A stretch of 64,000 nucleotides of DNA, taken from NCBI GenBank assembly GCA_964654665.1, contig CAZZKV010000002.1:62001-126000 (forward strand), read 5' to 3'. Within the stretch, counting starts at the first letter, position 1, and each line of letters starts with the position of its first letter. Shown in pieces: positions 15,733 through 25,180 of the stretch. The notes below the pieces were generated by a model that did no database searches, was not told where the DNA came from, and saw nothing but the letters and a program-made list of their open reading frames with translations. The position numbers and the translations under genes were made by a program. The DNA comes from CALCKU01 sp964654665. GTDB taxonomy: Bacteria > Pseudomonadota > Alphaproteobacteria > Caulobacterales > Maricaulaceae.

Positions 15733-16773
15733 ATGCAAGCGACTCAACAACTTATTGGCCAATCCCCGGCTTTTCACGCATTGATGGATGCTGTTTCTGA
15801 TGCGGCAGCGCTGGAAAAGCCTATTTTAATCACAGGAGAGCGCGGTACCGGTAAAGAACTCATAGCGTCGCGGATGCATTTCTTATCCCCGCGTTGGGAG
15901 CAAGCCTATGTCCATGTTAATTGCGCCGCCTATTCCGATGCCTTATTAGATGCCGCCCTTTTCGGCCAGACTTTTACAGGAGGCAAGCCTGACATTGACG
16001 GTCAATTCATCCGCGCCGATGGCGGAACCTTGTTTTTAGACAATATAGAAACCGTTTCGCTGCGTCTTCAGGAAAAATTACTCCAAGCTTTTGAATATGG
16101 CATTATTGACCCCTTGGGCACTCCCGACACACAAGATATTAATGTTCGTATTATAGCCGCCACATCCGCTGATCTGCCCAAAGCCGTATCCACTGGACGG
16201 TTTCGCGCGGATCTATTGGATCATATTACATTTGACGTTCTGCCTTTACCACCGCTACGGGCCCGCCTTGCCGATATTATGCCTCTCGCGGAATATTTTG
16301 GACGGCGCACAGCTCTAGACCTTGGCGCAGAAAGCTTCCCCGGCTTCACACCCGAAGCATTGATCGCGTTAGAAACCCATAATTGGACTGGAAATATACG
16401 CGAGCTTAAAACCGTTGTAGCTCGAAGCACCGGTAAGGCCTTTTTACGTAACGAAGCTTTAAACTTACCAATTGCCCAATTAGTGATAGATCCTTTTGCC
16501 AGCCCATATCGATTGAGCGACAACCAACCACTTTCGGAAAAACCTTCTGAACACAATGCCCATACACTGGAAATGCAGGATACACACACACCTCCGGCGG
16601 CTCCGCCTTCTCCATCAAAAGGGTTTTCAGACCGTGTTTACGCCTTTGAACGCAGTCTTATTGATGAAGCCCTACGGGCCGGAGACAATCACCAAGGCAA
16701 AGCGGCAAAACATCTGGATTTATCCTATCATCAATTTCGGGGATTATTGCGTAAACATGGATTAAAAAAATAA
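15733..16773 (+). CDS. pspF: PspF-like sigma-54 activator with degenerate catalytic motifs
   Basis: A 346-residue AAA+ activator resembling PspF along its length: no receiver domain, Walker A GERGTGKE (35-42), FRADLLD (157-163), and a C-terminal HTH (AAKHLDLSYHQFRGLLRKHGL). Three hallmark sites differ. The GAFTGA sigma-54 contact loop is shortened to GQTFTGG (78-84). Walker B reads FLDN, lacking the Glu that in PspF (E108) couples hydrolysis. The position of PspF arginine finger R168 is His164. It is divergent from the psp run, as in other PspF loci. No ribosome site precedes its ATG. It may be a non-remodelling regulator or act by another mode. Confidence 0.8.
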   Translation: MQATQQLIGQSPAFHALMDAVSDAAALEKPILITGERGTGKELIASRMHFLSPRWEQAYVHVNCAAYSDALLDAALFGQTFTGGKPDIDGQFIRADGGTLFLDNIETVSLRLQEKLLQAFEYGIIDPLGTPDTQDINVRIIAATSADLPKAVSTGRFRADLLDHITFDVLPLPPLRARLADIMPLAEYFGRRTALDLGAESFPGFTPEALIALETHNWTGNIRELKTVVARSTGKAFLRNEALNLPIAQLVIDPFASPYRLSDNQPLSEKPSEHNAHTLEMQDTHTPPAAPPSPSKGFSDRVYAFERSLIDEALRAGDNHQGKAAKHLDLSYHQFRGLLRKHGLKK

Positions 16774-16902
16774 ACCCGGATACGCGTATGTGCCCGCTTC
16801 CCAATCACTGGATAGAATGAAAAAGTCTAATTCATATTGTAATTGGCTTGCTTAATATCCAGAATACAAGATAATTCGGGAAAATTACATATTGGACGCC
16901 CT

Positions 16903-18039
16903 ATGTCTCTTCATAGCTTTAAAACCGTTGCTGATATACGTATAGAACCGGGCGGCGCTGCAAAGCTCGATTATTATGTAGACGGCCTATGCCCCAATAA
17001 ACGCATTGCTATTGTCACCGACAAAGGCGTTCGCGGGCTCGGTCTTTTAGATGCAGGTGTGGCGGCTCTGAAATCGGCCGGTTACGCTGTCTTTATTTTT
17101 GATAAAGTTGTCGCCGATCCGCCCGAAGATATTGTCCTGAAAGGCGCGACCGCTATTCGCAAGTTCAATGCGGGCCTCATCATTGGGTTTGGCGGCGGAA
17201 GCCCTATGGATACGGCCAAAGTTATCGCCCACCTATGCTGTAGCGACCAGTTAATACAAAGCCTGTACGGTGTCGGCAATGCCAAAGGTCCGACCCTGCC
17301 CTTACTACTCATTCCCACGACGTCAGGTACAGGGTCCGAAGTGACCAATGTTGCCGTCATAACAACGGGCGCAACGGCAAAACAAGGGATAGTCGCCGAT
17401 AGCCTTTATGCAGACCGTGTTCTGCTAGATGCCGAACTAACCTTCGGACTACCAGCTTCTATCACGGCTGCAACGGGTATTGATGCCATGGTTCATGCAA
17501 TTGAATCCTATACATCCATCCGGCAAAAAAACCCACTCTCGGATACATTGGCGCTCGCAGCTCTGCAAAAATTGCGCAACTCAATTGTGGCGGCTTGCGA
17601 GGATGGCACCAATATTGACGCCCGTAATAATATGTTAATCGGAGCCATGCTAGCCGGACAGGCTTTCTCTAATGCCCCTGTCGCGGCAGTTCACGGATTG
17701 GCCTATCCGTTGGGTGGATTTTTCCATATCCCGCATGGGCTGTCTAACGCACTCGTCTTAACAGAAGTCATGAAATACAACCTCCCTAAGGCAGATCATT
17801 GGTATAGCGAAATTGCCAATGCTTTGGGCATTGGCCAAACAGGGGCCAGCCTCATAGATGATATGTTGCGCATTAAAGATGCCACTAAAGTTCCCCAAAC
17901 ACTATCCGCAGTTAATATTCCGGCTGATGCAATCCCCATGATGGCCGATGATGCGATAACAAAAACCCGGGTATTACAAAACAACCCCCGCGAAGTGACT
18001 TATGAAGCTATTATCGATATTTATAAGGCCATAGTGTGA
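16903..18039 (+). CDS. Iron-containing alcohol dehydrogenase
   Basis: A 378-residue family III dehydrogenase. The N-terminal Rossmann half has GFGGGSPMDTAK for the dinucleotide and PTTSGTGSEVTN after it; the C-terminal half has the metal ligands, the Asp and His in GIDAMVHAIESYTS and the His pair in VHGLAYPLGGFFHIPHG. Members oxidise primary alcohols or reduce aldehydes with NAD(P). The start at 16903 gives the usual family length; an in-frame ATG at 16843 would add 20 residues without similarity. It overlaps the thioesterase start by four bases, beginning a five-gene coupled unit. Confidence 0.9.
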   Translation: MSLHSFKTVADIRIEPGGAAKLDYYVDGLCPNKRIAIVTDKGVRGLGLLDAGVAALKSAGYAVFIFDKVVADPPEDIVLKGATAIRKFNAGLIIGFGGGSPMDTAKVIAHLCCSDQLIQSLYGVGNAKGPTLPLLLIPTTSGTGSEVTNVAVITTGATAKQGIVADSLYADRVLLDAELTFGLPASITAATGIDAMVHAIESYTSIRQKNPLSDTLALAALQKLRNSIVAACEDGTNIDARNNMLIGAMLAGQAFSNAPVAAVHGLAYPLGGFFHIPHGLSNALVLTEVMKYNLPKADHWYSEIANALGIGQTGASLIDDMLRIKDATKVPQTLSAVNIPADAIPMMADDAITKTRVLQNNPREVTYEAIIDIYKAIV

Positions 18040-18470
18040 GCCGCCCCATTGCCCCCTTACGAAACGCTTATCCACACTTCCTAAAAATTCCAACACGCTG
18101 GAATGATAATGACAGTTACGGCCATGTGAATAATGCGGTTTATTATTATTTCATTGATACGGTGGTTAATTGCTTTCTTATCGATAATGGTTTGCTAGAT
18201 TTGAAAACGAGCGAAACCATTGGCCTTGCCGTTGATACGGCTTGTAAATTTTTTGACTCAGTCGAATATCCCGACATTGTTCATGCGGGTCTACGCGTTA
18301 CAAAACTGGGCAACACCAGTGTAACATATGATATTGGCCTCTTTAAAAACGATGAGGCGCAAGCGGCAGCGCAAGGCCATTTCGTGCATGTCTATGTTGA
18401 TGCAAAAACCCGGCGGCCCAAACCCATATCGGATAAAATGCGAGAAAAATTAAAGGAAATTTCAAAATGA
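18036..18470 (+). CDS. Acyl-CoA thioesterase, 4HBT/YbgC-type hotdog
   Basis: A 144-residue hotdog protein with TRWNDNDSYGHVNNAVYYYF, the 4-hydroxybenzoyl-CoA thioesterase signature in which the Asp is the catalytic residue. Family members hydrolyse short- or aromatic acyl-CoA thioesters. It begins at GTG 18036 within the stop of the alcohol dehydrogenase (GTGA overlap) and ends overlapping the HD-domain gene (ATGA), so all three are translationally coupled. Together with the dehydrogenases and acyl-CoA synthetase around it, it suggests oxidation of an alcohol or aldehyde through a CoA ester. Confidence 0.88.
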   Translation: MSRPIAPLRNAYPHFLKIPTRWNDNDSYGHVNNAVYYYFIDTVVNCFLIDNGLLDLKTSETIGLAVDTACKFFDSVEYPDIVHAGLRVTKLGNTSVTYDIGLFKNDEAQAAAQGHFVHVYVDAKTRRPKPISDKMREKLKEISK

Positions 18471-19033
18471 CCGATCAGACCGCCCAATTCACACGGATAC
18501 AAGATGGTACATTAGAGGACTGGATGGCCATTGGCGCAGCCCATAAACAAGACTTCCAAAAAACGGCTGATCGGTTTATCGGCATGCTCAAACAACTCGA
18601 AAATTCCACGCTTGGGTTTGCCTGTAATCAATTACAACACGCCTTGATGTGTGCCACCTTGGCCCGCCGCGACGGCGCTACAGATGAGCAAATTGTTATC
18701 GCATTGTGTCATGACATTGCTAAAGTCATTAATGTTCCCAATCACGGGCCTATCGCCGCGGAAATGATGCGACCCTATATTAGCGATGAGAGCTATTATG
18801 TCATTCGTAACCACCAAGCCTTTCAAGGTGAGCATTATTATCATTATATGGGCGCGCCAACAGATTTACGAAAACAATGGGAAAATGAGAGTTGGTACCC
18901 CCTTGCAGTCAAACTTGTTGACGAATGGGATGCCCCCGCCTTTAACCCTGATTTCGAGGCTGATAGCCTTGAGAGTTTTGAACCCTTGATGCGTAAAATT
19001 TTTCACGATAGCCCCATGGCGCTTGGCGGATGA
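18467..19033 (+). CDS. HD-domain protein, PhnZ/MIOX-like candidate
   Basis: A 188-residue HD-domain protein. Candidate metal ligands are H58, H82-D83, H93, H116 and D152 or D155, i.e. six ligands rather than the basic H-HD-D set. The 24-residue spacing between the first His and the HD pair is as in PhnZ. That pattern, with the HDIAK motif and a conserved RNHQAFQGEHYYHY segment, resembles the mixed-valent diiron oxygenases (PhnZ, MIOX) and COG4341-type predicted hydrolases. It may be an oxygenase or a phosphohydrolase. It is coupled by ATGA overlaps on both sides. Confidence 0.65.
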   Translation: MTDQTAQFTRIQDGTLEDWMAIGAAHKQDFQKTADRFIGMLKQLENSTLGFACNQLQHALMCATLARRDGATDEQIVIALCHDIAKVINVPNHGPIAAEMMRPYISDESYYVIRNHQAFQGEHYYHYMGAPTDLRKQWENESWYPLAVKLVDEWDAPAFNPDFEADSLESFEPLMRKIFHDSPMALGG

Positions 19034-19983
19034 AATTTATTGCCGCTGTTGCGGCGATACTCCTGTTATCGATTGGCTTATTTATCAATAACCTGCGCCC
19101 GGCACCCTCTGTAAAAGCCCGTCTAGCCATAGGCGAAAAAATTGTCGTCACGCCACAGGATTACACAAACAAAACAGGGGCTATCACAGTTGAATATTAT
19201 GCACGCGGACACGGCCCGCGTATTGTTCTTGTCGCCAGTGCTGGACGAGAAGTGTCTGATTTTAATGAGCTTGTAACCACCTTAAATAAAAACGGATACC
19301 GCACCTTAGCTGTCGAACATCCAGGGATAGGTAAAACCACCGCTCTGAAACCGGATTTAAATACCTATGCCTTTCCAATATTTACCGCACTTCAAAATGA
19401 TGGATATCTGAAAGACAATCAGCCTTATTTTCTGATGGGCCATGCATTTGGCAATCGCGTTGTTCGCGTGACAGCATCATATCTAACAGGAAAAAACGCC
19501 CGCAAACCACTATTATCAGGCGTTATCCTACTTGCGGCTGGCGGATATAATGAAATCGACCCCAAAGCGACTGAGGCGTTGAAAAATGCCTTTAACCCCC
19601 TCAGGTCGTTCAAGAGCCGTATGCGGGATGTAACATATGCTTTTTTTGCCAATGATAATCCTGTCCCGCCGCACTGGCAACGCGGCTGGCATACCAAAAC
19701 AGCTATCGCTCAGGGTAAGGCCAAAGCGGGTCTTGAAACATCAGGCAACACATCTTGGGAGGCTGCCGGCGGTGTTCCCATGCTGGTTGTGCAGGCCGCG
19801 CAAGACCGAATCGCGCCCAAAAACGAAACCGCAGATGTTTTGAAAGCCCGGTTTCCTGATCAAGTTGAAATCGCGGTGATTGACAATGCCGGACATGCCC
19901 TGCTGCCTGAACAACCCGAAGCCATTGCCGATGTGGTTATCGCTTTTCTGGCTAGGCATCGCCCGGCCAACCATAATAATTAA
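19030..19983 (+). CDS. Alpha/beta hydrolase-fold protein lacking the serine nucleophile
   Basis: A 317-residue protein with an N-terminal hydrophobic anchor or signal (FIAAVAAILLLSIGLFI), then a full alpha/beta hydrolase fold. The nucleophile elbow reads GHAFG where G-x-S-x-G is expected, so Ala replaces Ser. The acid and base positions appear to remain: VQAAQDRIAPKN and NAGHALLPEQP. It therefore lacks a standard esterase triad and may bind rather than hydrolyse, or use another chemistry. It is likely periplasmic-facing. ATGA overlap with the HD gene; an SDR gene follows after 21 bp. Confidence 0.75.
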   Translation: MKFIAAVAAILLLSIGLFINNLRPAPSVKARLAIGEKIVVTPQDYTNKTGAITVEYYARGHGPRIVLVASAGREVSDFNELVTTLNKNGYRTLAVEHPGIGKTTALKPDLNTYAFPIFTALQNDGYLKDNQPYFLMGHAFGNRVVRVTASYLTGKNARKPLLSGVILLAAGGYNEIDPKATEALKNAFNPLRSFKSRMRDVTYAFFANDNPVPPHWQRGWHTKTAIAQGKAKAGLETSGNTSWEAAGGVPMLVVQAAQDRIAPKNETADVLKARFPDQVEIAVIDNAGHALLPEQPEAIADVVIAFLARHRPANHNN

Positions 19984-20004
19984 CGCAAAGAACAAGAGAC
20001 TGAT

Positions 20005-20835
20005 ATGACAGATATTATAAACAAAACCGCCTTTGTTACCGGGGCAGCCTCTGGTATTGGATTGGCGCTTTGTAAAGCGCTCCTCGGCAAAGGGGCTAAA
20101 GTCATGATGGCCGATATTAATAGCGAAGCTTTAGAAACGGCCCGTGAAAGCTTGGGCACACCCGATCAGACGGCAACGATTATATGTGATGTCGCCAAAG
20201 TCGAATCTGTGCAAGCGGCAGCAAAAGCAGCCAGCGACCATTTTGGCAACATACACCTTGTTTTTAATAATGCAGGTGTATCCCTCGCAGGTCGCCCCGG
20301 CACCATTGCTCTGGAAGATTGGCGCTGGATAACCGACATCAATCTACTCGGCATTGTCTATGGCTGCGAAACGTTTGTCCCTCTTATTGCCGCTCACGGC
20401 GAGGGGGGCCATATTATCAACACCGCCTCTATGGCTGGACATATCGCCCACATCGGCATGGCCCCTTATTTTGCAACAAAATTTGCAGCAGTGGGATATT
20501 CCGAAGCCTTGTTCCATGAATTGGCGCCGCTCGGTATTGGCGTGTCATGCCTGTGCCCAACATGGGTGAAATCCAATATTCATAACACCTCGGACAAAAG
20601 CCCTGCGGCGGCTAAAACCCGCGCGCAATTCAAACAGTCCAAAGCCTATCTTACTGTGAAATCCCTTGTCGAAAACGGGATGAGTGCCGATATTTACGCG
20701 CAATTGGCTATAAAGGCCATCGAAGACAATCGGCTTTATGTCTTTAATGACCCCGAAGCGCGCCAATCACTGATTGAACGCCATAAAAATCTTTTAGCCG
20801 ATTACGATGCCTGCCTGTCAGACTTGGATATTTAA
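20005..20835 (+). CDS. Short-chain dehydrogenase/reductase
   Basis: A 276-residue classical SDR. TGAASGIGLAL is the cofactor loop, D after MMADIN suggests NAD preference (inference), NNAGVS is the structural motif, and Ser (NTAS), Tyr and Lys (PYFATK) form the catalytic set. It would oxidise a hydroxyl or reduce a carbonyl. It is the last gene of the plus-strand set starting with the iron alcohol dehydrogenase. Its stop overlaps the stop of the convergent acyl-CoA synthetase by four bases. Confidence 0.9.
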   Translation: MTDIINKTAFVTGAASGIGLALCKALLGKGAKVMMADINSEALETARESLGTPDQTATIICDVAKVESVQAAAKAASDHFGNIHLVFNNAGVSLAGRPGTIALEDWRWITDINLLGIVYGCETFVPLIAAHGEGGHIINTASMAGHIAHIGMAPYFATKFAAVGYSEALFHELAPLGIGVSCLCPTWVKSNIHNTSDKSPAAAKTRAQFKQSKAYLTVKSLVENGMSADIYAQLAIKAIEDNRLYVFNDPEARQSLIERHKNLLADYDACLSDLDI

Positions 20836-22367
20836 AGACCTATATTTACGGGAACTGTTTCGCGCAGTTGGAATTTTAGCACTTTCCCTGTTCCGCCGCG
20901 CGGAAGTTCAGCCATGCAATGGAGATATTTGGGTTTTTTAAAGGTCGCTAACTGACCCTCTACATGAGATAAAATATCCTCTATTGTCAGATTTTCACCC
21001 TGTTTGACTACAGCACATACACAGCCGGTTTCACCAAATTTTTCATCTTGTACCCCAATAACAGCAACCTCAATAATTTGCGGCATCTGATAAAGGATGT
21101 TTTCAATTTCTGCCGGATAAACATTTTCACCACCTGAAATATACATATCCTTGACTCGATCTTCGATATAAACATAGCCATCTTCATTCATACGGCCAAT
21201 ATCACCAGAGCGGAACCAACCATCCACAAAGCTTTTCGCATTGGCTTCGGGGTTTCGCCAATAGCCCGGCGTGATGGTGTTGCCTTTGAACCAGATTTCC
21301 CCCGGAACATTTGGGGCGCAGCTCTGCCCGGCTTCGTCGACTATCCGAATAGCCGAATGTAACAAAGCCCGTCCAGCAGACCCTATCATATGCGGAATAT
21401 CCTCCTTGCCTAATATACAGCCGCCTGCGGCGGTTTCAGTCATACCATAGCCTTCCTGAATGATGACGCCTTTGGTTAACCACCATTCCACTAATGATAC
21501 CGGTACTGTTTCAGCCCCACAAAGCGCCGTCACAATTCGGGAAAAATCCGTAGTTTCAACATCAGGATGGGCTTTCATTGCATTATACGCAGCAGGCACC
21601 ATGAATAAAAGATTGATACCCAAATCAGGGTCATTAATCGCCTTTAACGTCGCCGCCGGATCAAACATACGCATAATAACAGCCGTCCCGCCAATGGAAA
21701 GACTCGGTAGAGCTGTGACATTCAAGCCTCCAATATGAAAAAGCGGCATATTATTCAGAGAGACTTGATCCGGACCGCTATTAGGGAGACGCGCTGTCGA
21801 ACTCATTGTAAACTCAAGCATAGCATGGGTGATAATCACCCCCTTCGGGCTGCCGGTGGTTCCAGATGAATACATCAACAAACATTGATCCTCGATATTC
21901 TGGGGATGATAGTCATAAATTGGCTTGGCGCTCGATAACCCACGCTCATAGCCACTATCGCCGCCCAATCCATCCGTATCGATCCAATGAGCAACATTGG
22001 TCAGCGCTTGAGCGGCTTTGCCCACCGGCTCAAACGGTTTATCCACTAAGACCATCGATGCCTCGGCATCATTGAGAATATAAGCCAACTCTGGCGGAGT
22101 CAGACGGAAATTAAGCGCCAAACAAATCGCGCCAATACGCCAACAGCCAAATATAAGTTCCAACACATCACTTGTATTCAGACATAGAAAAGCCACACGA
22201 TCACCCGGTTGAATACCTTTGGATTTTAAAAACCCGGCTACGCGCGCAACGCGCTCATGTGTTTGCGCATAGGTAAAACGGCGCTGGCTCATCAAATCTA
22301 TCATTGCCACTTTATCAGGGGTCGTCATCGCGTGATATTCTACCCAGTCACGTGCATATAGTGTCAT
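20832..22367 (-). CDS. Acyl-CoA synthetase (AMP-forming)
   Basis: A 511-residue ANL-superfamily ligase. The phosphate loop YSSGTTGSPKGV, the adenine-binding GYGMTETAAG, the hinge region YIEDRVKDMYISGGENVYP and the C-terminal catalytic lysine region PRGGTGKVLKF are all present. The enzyme activates a fatty or other carboxylic acid to an acyl-adenylate and then acyl-CoA. Start 22367 was chosen for the GGGAG site just upstream and the family's usual beginning; the frame remains open 38 codons further. It converges on the SDR gene and probably belongs to the same metabolic theme. Confidence 0.93.
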   Translation of the reverse strand: MTLYARDWVEYHAMTTPDKVAMIDLMSQRRFTYAQTHERVARVAGFLKSKGIQPGDRVAFLCLNTSDVLELIFGCWRIGAICLALNFRLTPPELAYILNDAEASMVLVDKPFEPVGKAAQALTNVAHWIDTDGLGGDSGYERGLSSAKPIYDYHPQNIEDQCLLMYSSGTTGSPKGVIITHAMLEFTMSSTARLPNSGPDQVSLNNMPLFHIGGLNVTALPSLSIGGTAVIMRMFDPAATLKAINDPDLGINLLFMVPAAYNAMKAHPDVETTDFSRIVTALCGAETVPVSLVEWWLTKGVIIQEGYGMTETAAGGCILGKEDIPHMIGSAGRALLHSAIRIVDEAGQSCAPNVPGEIWFKGNTITPGYWRNPEANAKSFVDGWFRSGDIGRMNEDGYVYIEDRVKDMYISGGENVYPAEIENILYQMPQIIEVAVIGVQDEKFGETGCVCAVVKQGENLTIEDILSHVEGQLATFKKPKYLHCMAELPRGGTGKVLKFQLRETVPVNIGL

Positions 22368-22479
22368 GTCATCTCCCGAATTTATTTGGTATTTTTTGCA
22401 TAAGCATTTCGTTCTGCCAAGGGTTTCCACCGCCTGATTGTCATATTGTTTTATCCTGGCGCCCTGCTTATAAGCCCTC

Positions 22480-23433
22480 ATGACTTACCTGATCACAGGC
22501 GCCGCTGGCTTTATCGGAATGCATGTCGCCCGCGCGTTATTAGAACGAGGCGAGACCGTTATCGGGTTTGATAATCTCAATGCTTATTATGACATTACCT
22601 TCAAACAGGCACGTATCAATCAGTTATCACCCTATGAGACTTTCACTTTTGTAAAAGGGGATATCGCTGATGAGGCCGCTTTAACCGCGCTTTTTGCCGC
22701 CCATAATTTTACCGCAGTCATCCATCTTGCGGCACAGGCAGGGGTTAGATATTCTTTAGATAACCCCCAGAGCTATATTCGCAGCAATATACACGGATTT
22801 GCAAATATACTTGAAGTATGCCGTCACAATGGGGCTCCGCACCTTATTTATGCTAGCTCCAGTTCCGTTTATGGAGGCAATACACACACACCTTTTTCCG
22901 AAAACGATCGTGTGGATCACCCTGTTAGTCTTTATGCGGCAACAAAAAAATCAAACGAATTAATGGCTCACAGCTATGCTCATCTTTACAATATGGCTGT
23001 AACGGGACTGCGGTTCTTTACTGTATATGGTCCATGGGGTCGCCCTGACATGGCCCCTTATATATTTACACAAAAAATTATGGCCGGAGAACCGATTACC
23101 GTTTTTAATCATGGTCATCATGCCCGCGATTTCACATATATCGATGACATAACAGCCGGCGTATTGCTCTGCCTTCCGCATAAAGGCGATGTTTATCGCC
23201 TTTATAACATAGGCCGCGGGCAATCTGTGGAACTCATGGATTTTATTGGTTATATAGAGCAAGCTACTGGTCAAAAAGCGATTATCAATTTTGCCGACAT
23301 GCAAGCTGGCGATGTTCAAAAAACCCATGCCGATATTTCTCAATTACAAATGGACCTCGGCTACAAACCCCAAATCAGCATTCAGCAAGGCGTTGAACGT
23401 TTTATCGATTGGTATAAAAGCCAGACAGTATAA
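22480..23433 (+). CDS. NAD-dependent sugar epimerase, UDP-glucuronate 4-epimerase-like
   Basis: A 317-residue extended SDR. It opens TYLITGAAGFIGMHVA (NAD loop) and FDNLNAYYD, has SSSVYGGNTHTPFSE and the catalytic YAATKK, then RFFTVYGPWGRPDMA, the last being typical of UDP-glucuronate 4-epimerases. The product would be UDP-galacturonate or a related sugar for surface polysaccharide. The length matches the family. It starts at ATG 22480, 112 bp from the divergent acyl-CoA synthetase start, and its stop abuts the convergent gspE. Exact sugar specificity is inferred. Confidence 0.85.
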   Translation: MTYLITGAAGFIGMHVARALLERGETVIGFDNLNAYYDITFKQARINQLSPYETFTFVKGDIADEAALTALFAAHNFTAVIHLAAQAGVRYSLDNPQSYIRSNIHGFANILEVCRHNGAPHLIYASSSSVYGGNTHTPFSENDRVDHPVSLYAATKKSNELMAHSYAHLYNMAVTGLRFFTVYGPWGRPDMAPYIFTQKIMAGEPITVFNHGHHARDFTYIDDITAGVLLCLPHKGDVYRLYNIGRGQSVELMDFIGYIEQATGQKAIINFADMQAGDVQKTHADISQLQMDLGYKPQISIQQGVERFIDWYKSQTV

Positions 23434-23434
23434 T

Positions 23435-25180
23435 TTATTCGGCTACGCTTTTTTGTTCATCTAAATCCACCCGCGAGATAGCTGCACCGCATACCCGAAA
23501 TACTTCGGTAAGCGAGGTGTGCCCAGCCCGGGCTTTTAATATTCCGTCTTCTAACAAGGTGATAAACCCTTGAGCCCGTGCCGTTTTCATCAGGCCCTGT
23601 AAGCTCGCACCCTTAAGAATATCATCGGAAAGCGAATCATCAATACGGGCAACTTCAAATAAACCAATTCGGCCTTGATAGCCTGTATGACTACAATGCG
23701 CGCAACCCTTTGGAGCCCGCCAACTGGCCTTGCCCCGCAGTTGCGACTCAATGGGGCTCCCAGATTCAATCATAGCCCATATTTTATCTTCTCCGTCTGG
23801 GCTTTTGACGGACACAGAACAATGCTCACATAATTTTCGGACAAGGCGCTGTGCAGCCAGTCCGCGCACAGCTGAAACAACCATATAGGGTTCAAGCCCA
23901 ATATCGATGAGACGGGCAACCGCCGCCAGAGCTGAATTTGTATGCAAAGTCGAGAGCACCAGATGCCCCGTAAGAGCCGCTTGGGCGGCGATAGTGGCTG
24001 TTTCTCCATCCCGAATTTCACCAACCATAATAATATCGGGATCTTGACGCAAAATTGCCCGCAATCCTTTCGCAAATGTATATCCGATATTCGCATTGGT
24101 TTGAATTTGGATAACCCCATCCATGTCATATTCAACAGGATCTTCAATTGTGATAATTTTATGATCTCCGTCATTTAGCCCCTGTAAGCCGCGATAAAGC
24201 GTTGTCGATTTACCTGACCCCGTAGGGCCCGTTACCAATATCACGCCATTCGGCAATGTGAAAAGATCTTCAAGTACTGCTTTGGCGTGGCCATCAAGAC
24301 CAAGGCTTTGCAAGTCAGGGAGTTGTCCTTCTTTGCGCAGCAACCGTAGAACCAAACTCTCGCCCCATGATCCCGGCAATGAGGACACGCGCAAATCAAT
24401 ATCTTGGCCGGAAAATCGGATAGATTGCCGCCCATCCTGCGGCAGACGTCGTTCAGCAATATCCATACCTGACAGTAACTTTACCCGACTTACTACGGCA
24501 TCAAACCGACCGCGACCTTCGGTCTGACGTGTGTGCAGCACACCATCAATACGATAACGCACCTGAAATTTAGTCTCGAAAGGTTCGATATGAATGTCAG
24601 AGGCATTATCTTTCAAGGCCGTCGAAAATACACGGTTAACAAAATCAATGACCGGGGCTTCTTCAGCTAATTCACGCAAGCGCTGGGCTTCGTCATCACT
24701 TCCATTATCCGTAGTCAGACCATCGGTTATTGGAACGATTGCATTTTGTCCAGTTTCTATTGTTTGATTGCTAGCCAGATAATAACAGATCATAAGCTGG
24801 TTTTGATAGGCAATACGCTCAACCCGTTCCCGAATTTCAGGATCCAATATATTTTGTGCTGTCACGCATAGACGTCCCGTTTCATCCATCCAAACCAAAC
24901 ATTCCCGAGCTAATAACCAATCATGCGTAACCCCAAAGGCCTTCATAGCCTGTTCGAAAGCCTCAACATTGTTTGGAAAATCGGGTGGATTAATTATATC
25001 GAGCTGTAATTGCTCCGATAAAACATGAAGCAGATCATCCTCGGCAATCGCGCCAATTCGTAAAAGAGCTTGCCCAATGAGGCCACCGACCTCATCTTGC
25101 AAACGGAGCGCTTGTGCCAAATCCGTCTCTGACACCAATTGGCGCGCGCGTAACATATCTCCAAGACGCTGATAACGCAT
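23435..25180 (-). CDS. gspE: Type II secretion ATPase GspE
   Basis: A 581-residue secretion ATPase. Residues 1-150 form the GspE/PilB N-terminal domain, then the catalytic part with Walker A GPTGSGKSTTLYR, the Asp box and Walker B (DPDIIMVGEIRDGETA), a His box (GHLVLSTLHTN), and the zinc-binding cysteines CEHC and CAHC near the end. It powers pseudopilus assembly from the cytoplasm with GspL/GspF. It is separated from the rest of the gsp genes by the duplicated secreted-protein genes. The start at ATG 25180 follows an in-frame GTG one codon upstream. Confidence 0.95.
   Translation of the reverse strand: MRYQRLGDMLRARQLVSETDLAQALRLQDEVGGLIGQALLRIGAIAEDDLLHVLSEQLQLDIINPPDFPNNVEAFEQAMKAFGVTHDWLLARECLVWMDETGRLCVTAQNILDPEIRERVERIAYQNQLMICYYLASNQTIETGQNAIVPITDGLTTDNGSDDEAQRLRELAEEAPVIDFVNRVFSTALKDNASDIHIEPFETKFQVRYRIDGVLHTRQTEGRGRFDAVVSRVKLLSGMDIAERRLPQDGRQSIRFSGQDIDLRVSSLPGSWGESLVLRLLRKEGQLPDLQSLGLDGHAKAVLEDLFTLPNGVILVTGPTGSGKSTTLYRGLQGLNDGDHKIITIEDPVEYDMDGVIQIQTNANIGYTFAKGLRAILRQDPDIIMVGEIRDGETATIAAQAALTGHLVLSTLHTNSALAAVARLIDIGLEPYMVVSAVRGLAAQRLVRKLCEHCSVSVKSPDGEDKIWAMIESGSPIESQLRGKASWRAPKGCAHCSHTGYQGRIGLFEVARIDDSLSDDILKGASLQGLMKTARAQGFITLLEDGILKARAGHTSLTEVFRVCGAAISRVDLDEQKSVAE

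Noticed and set aside
16780..16789. A 10-bp perfect palindrome ATACGCGTAT after pspF
   Set aside because: Too short and isolated to assign a role; could be chance.
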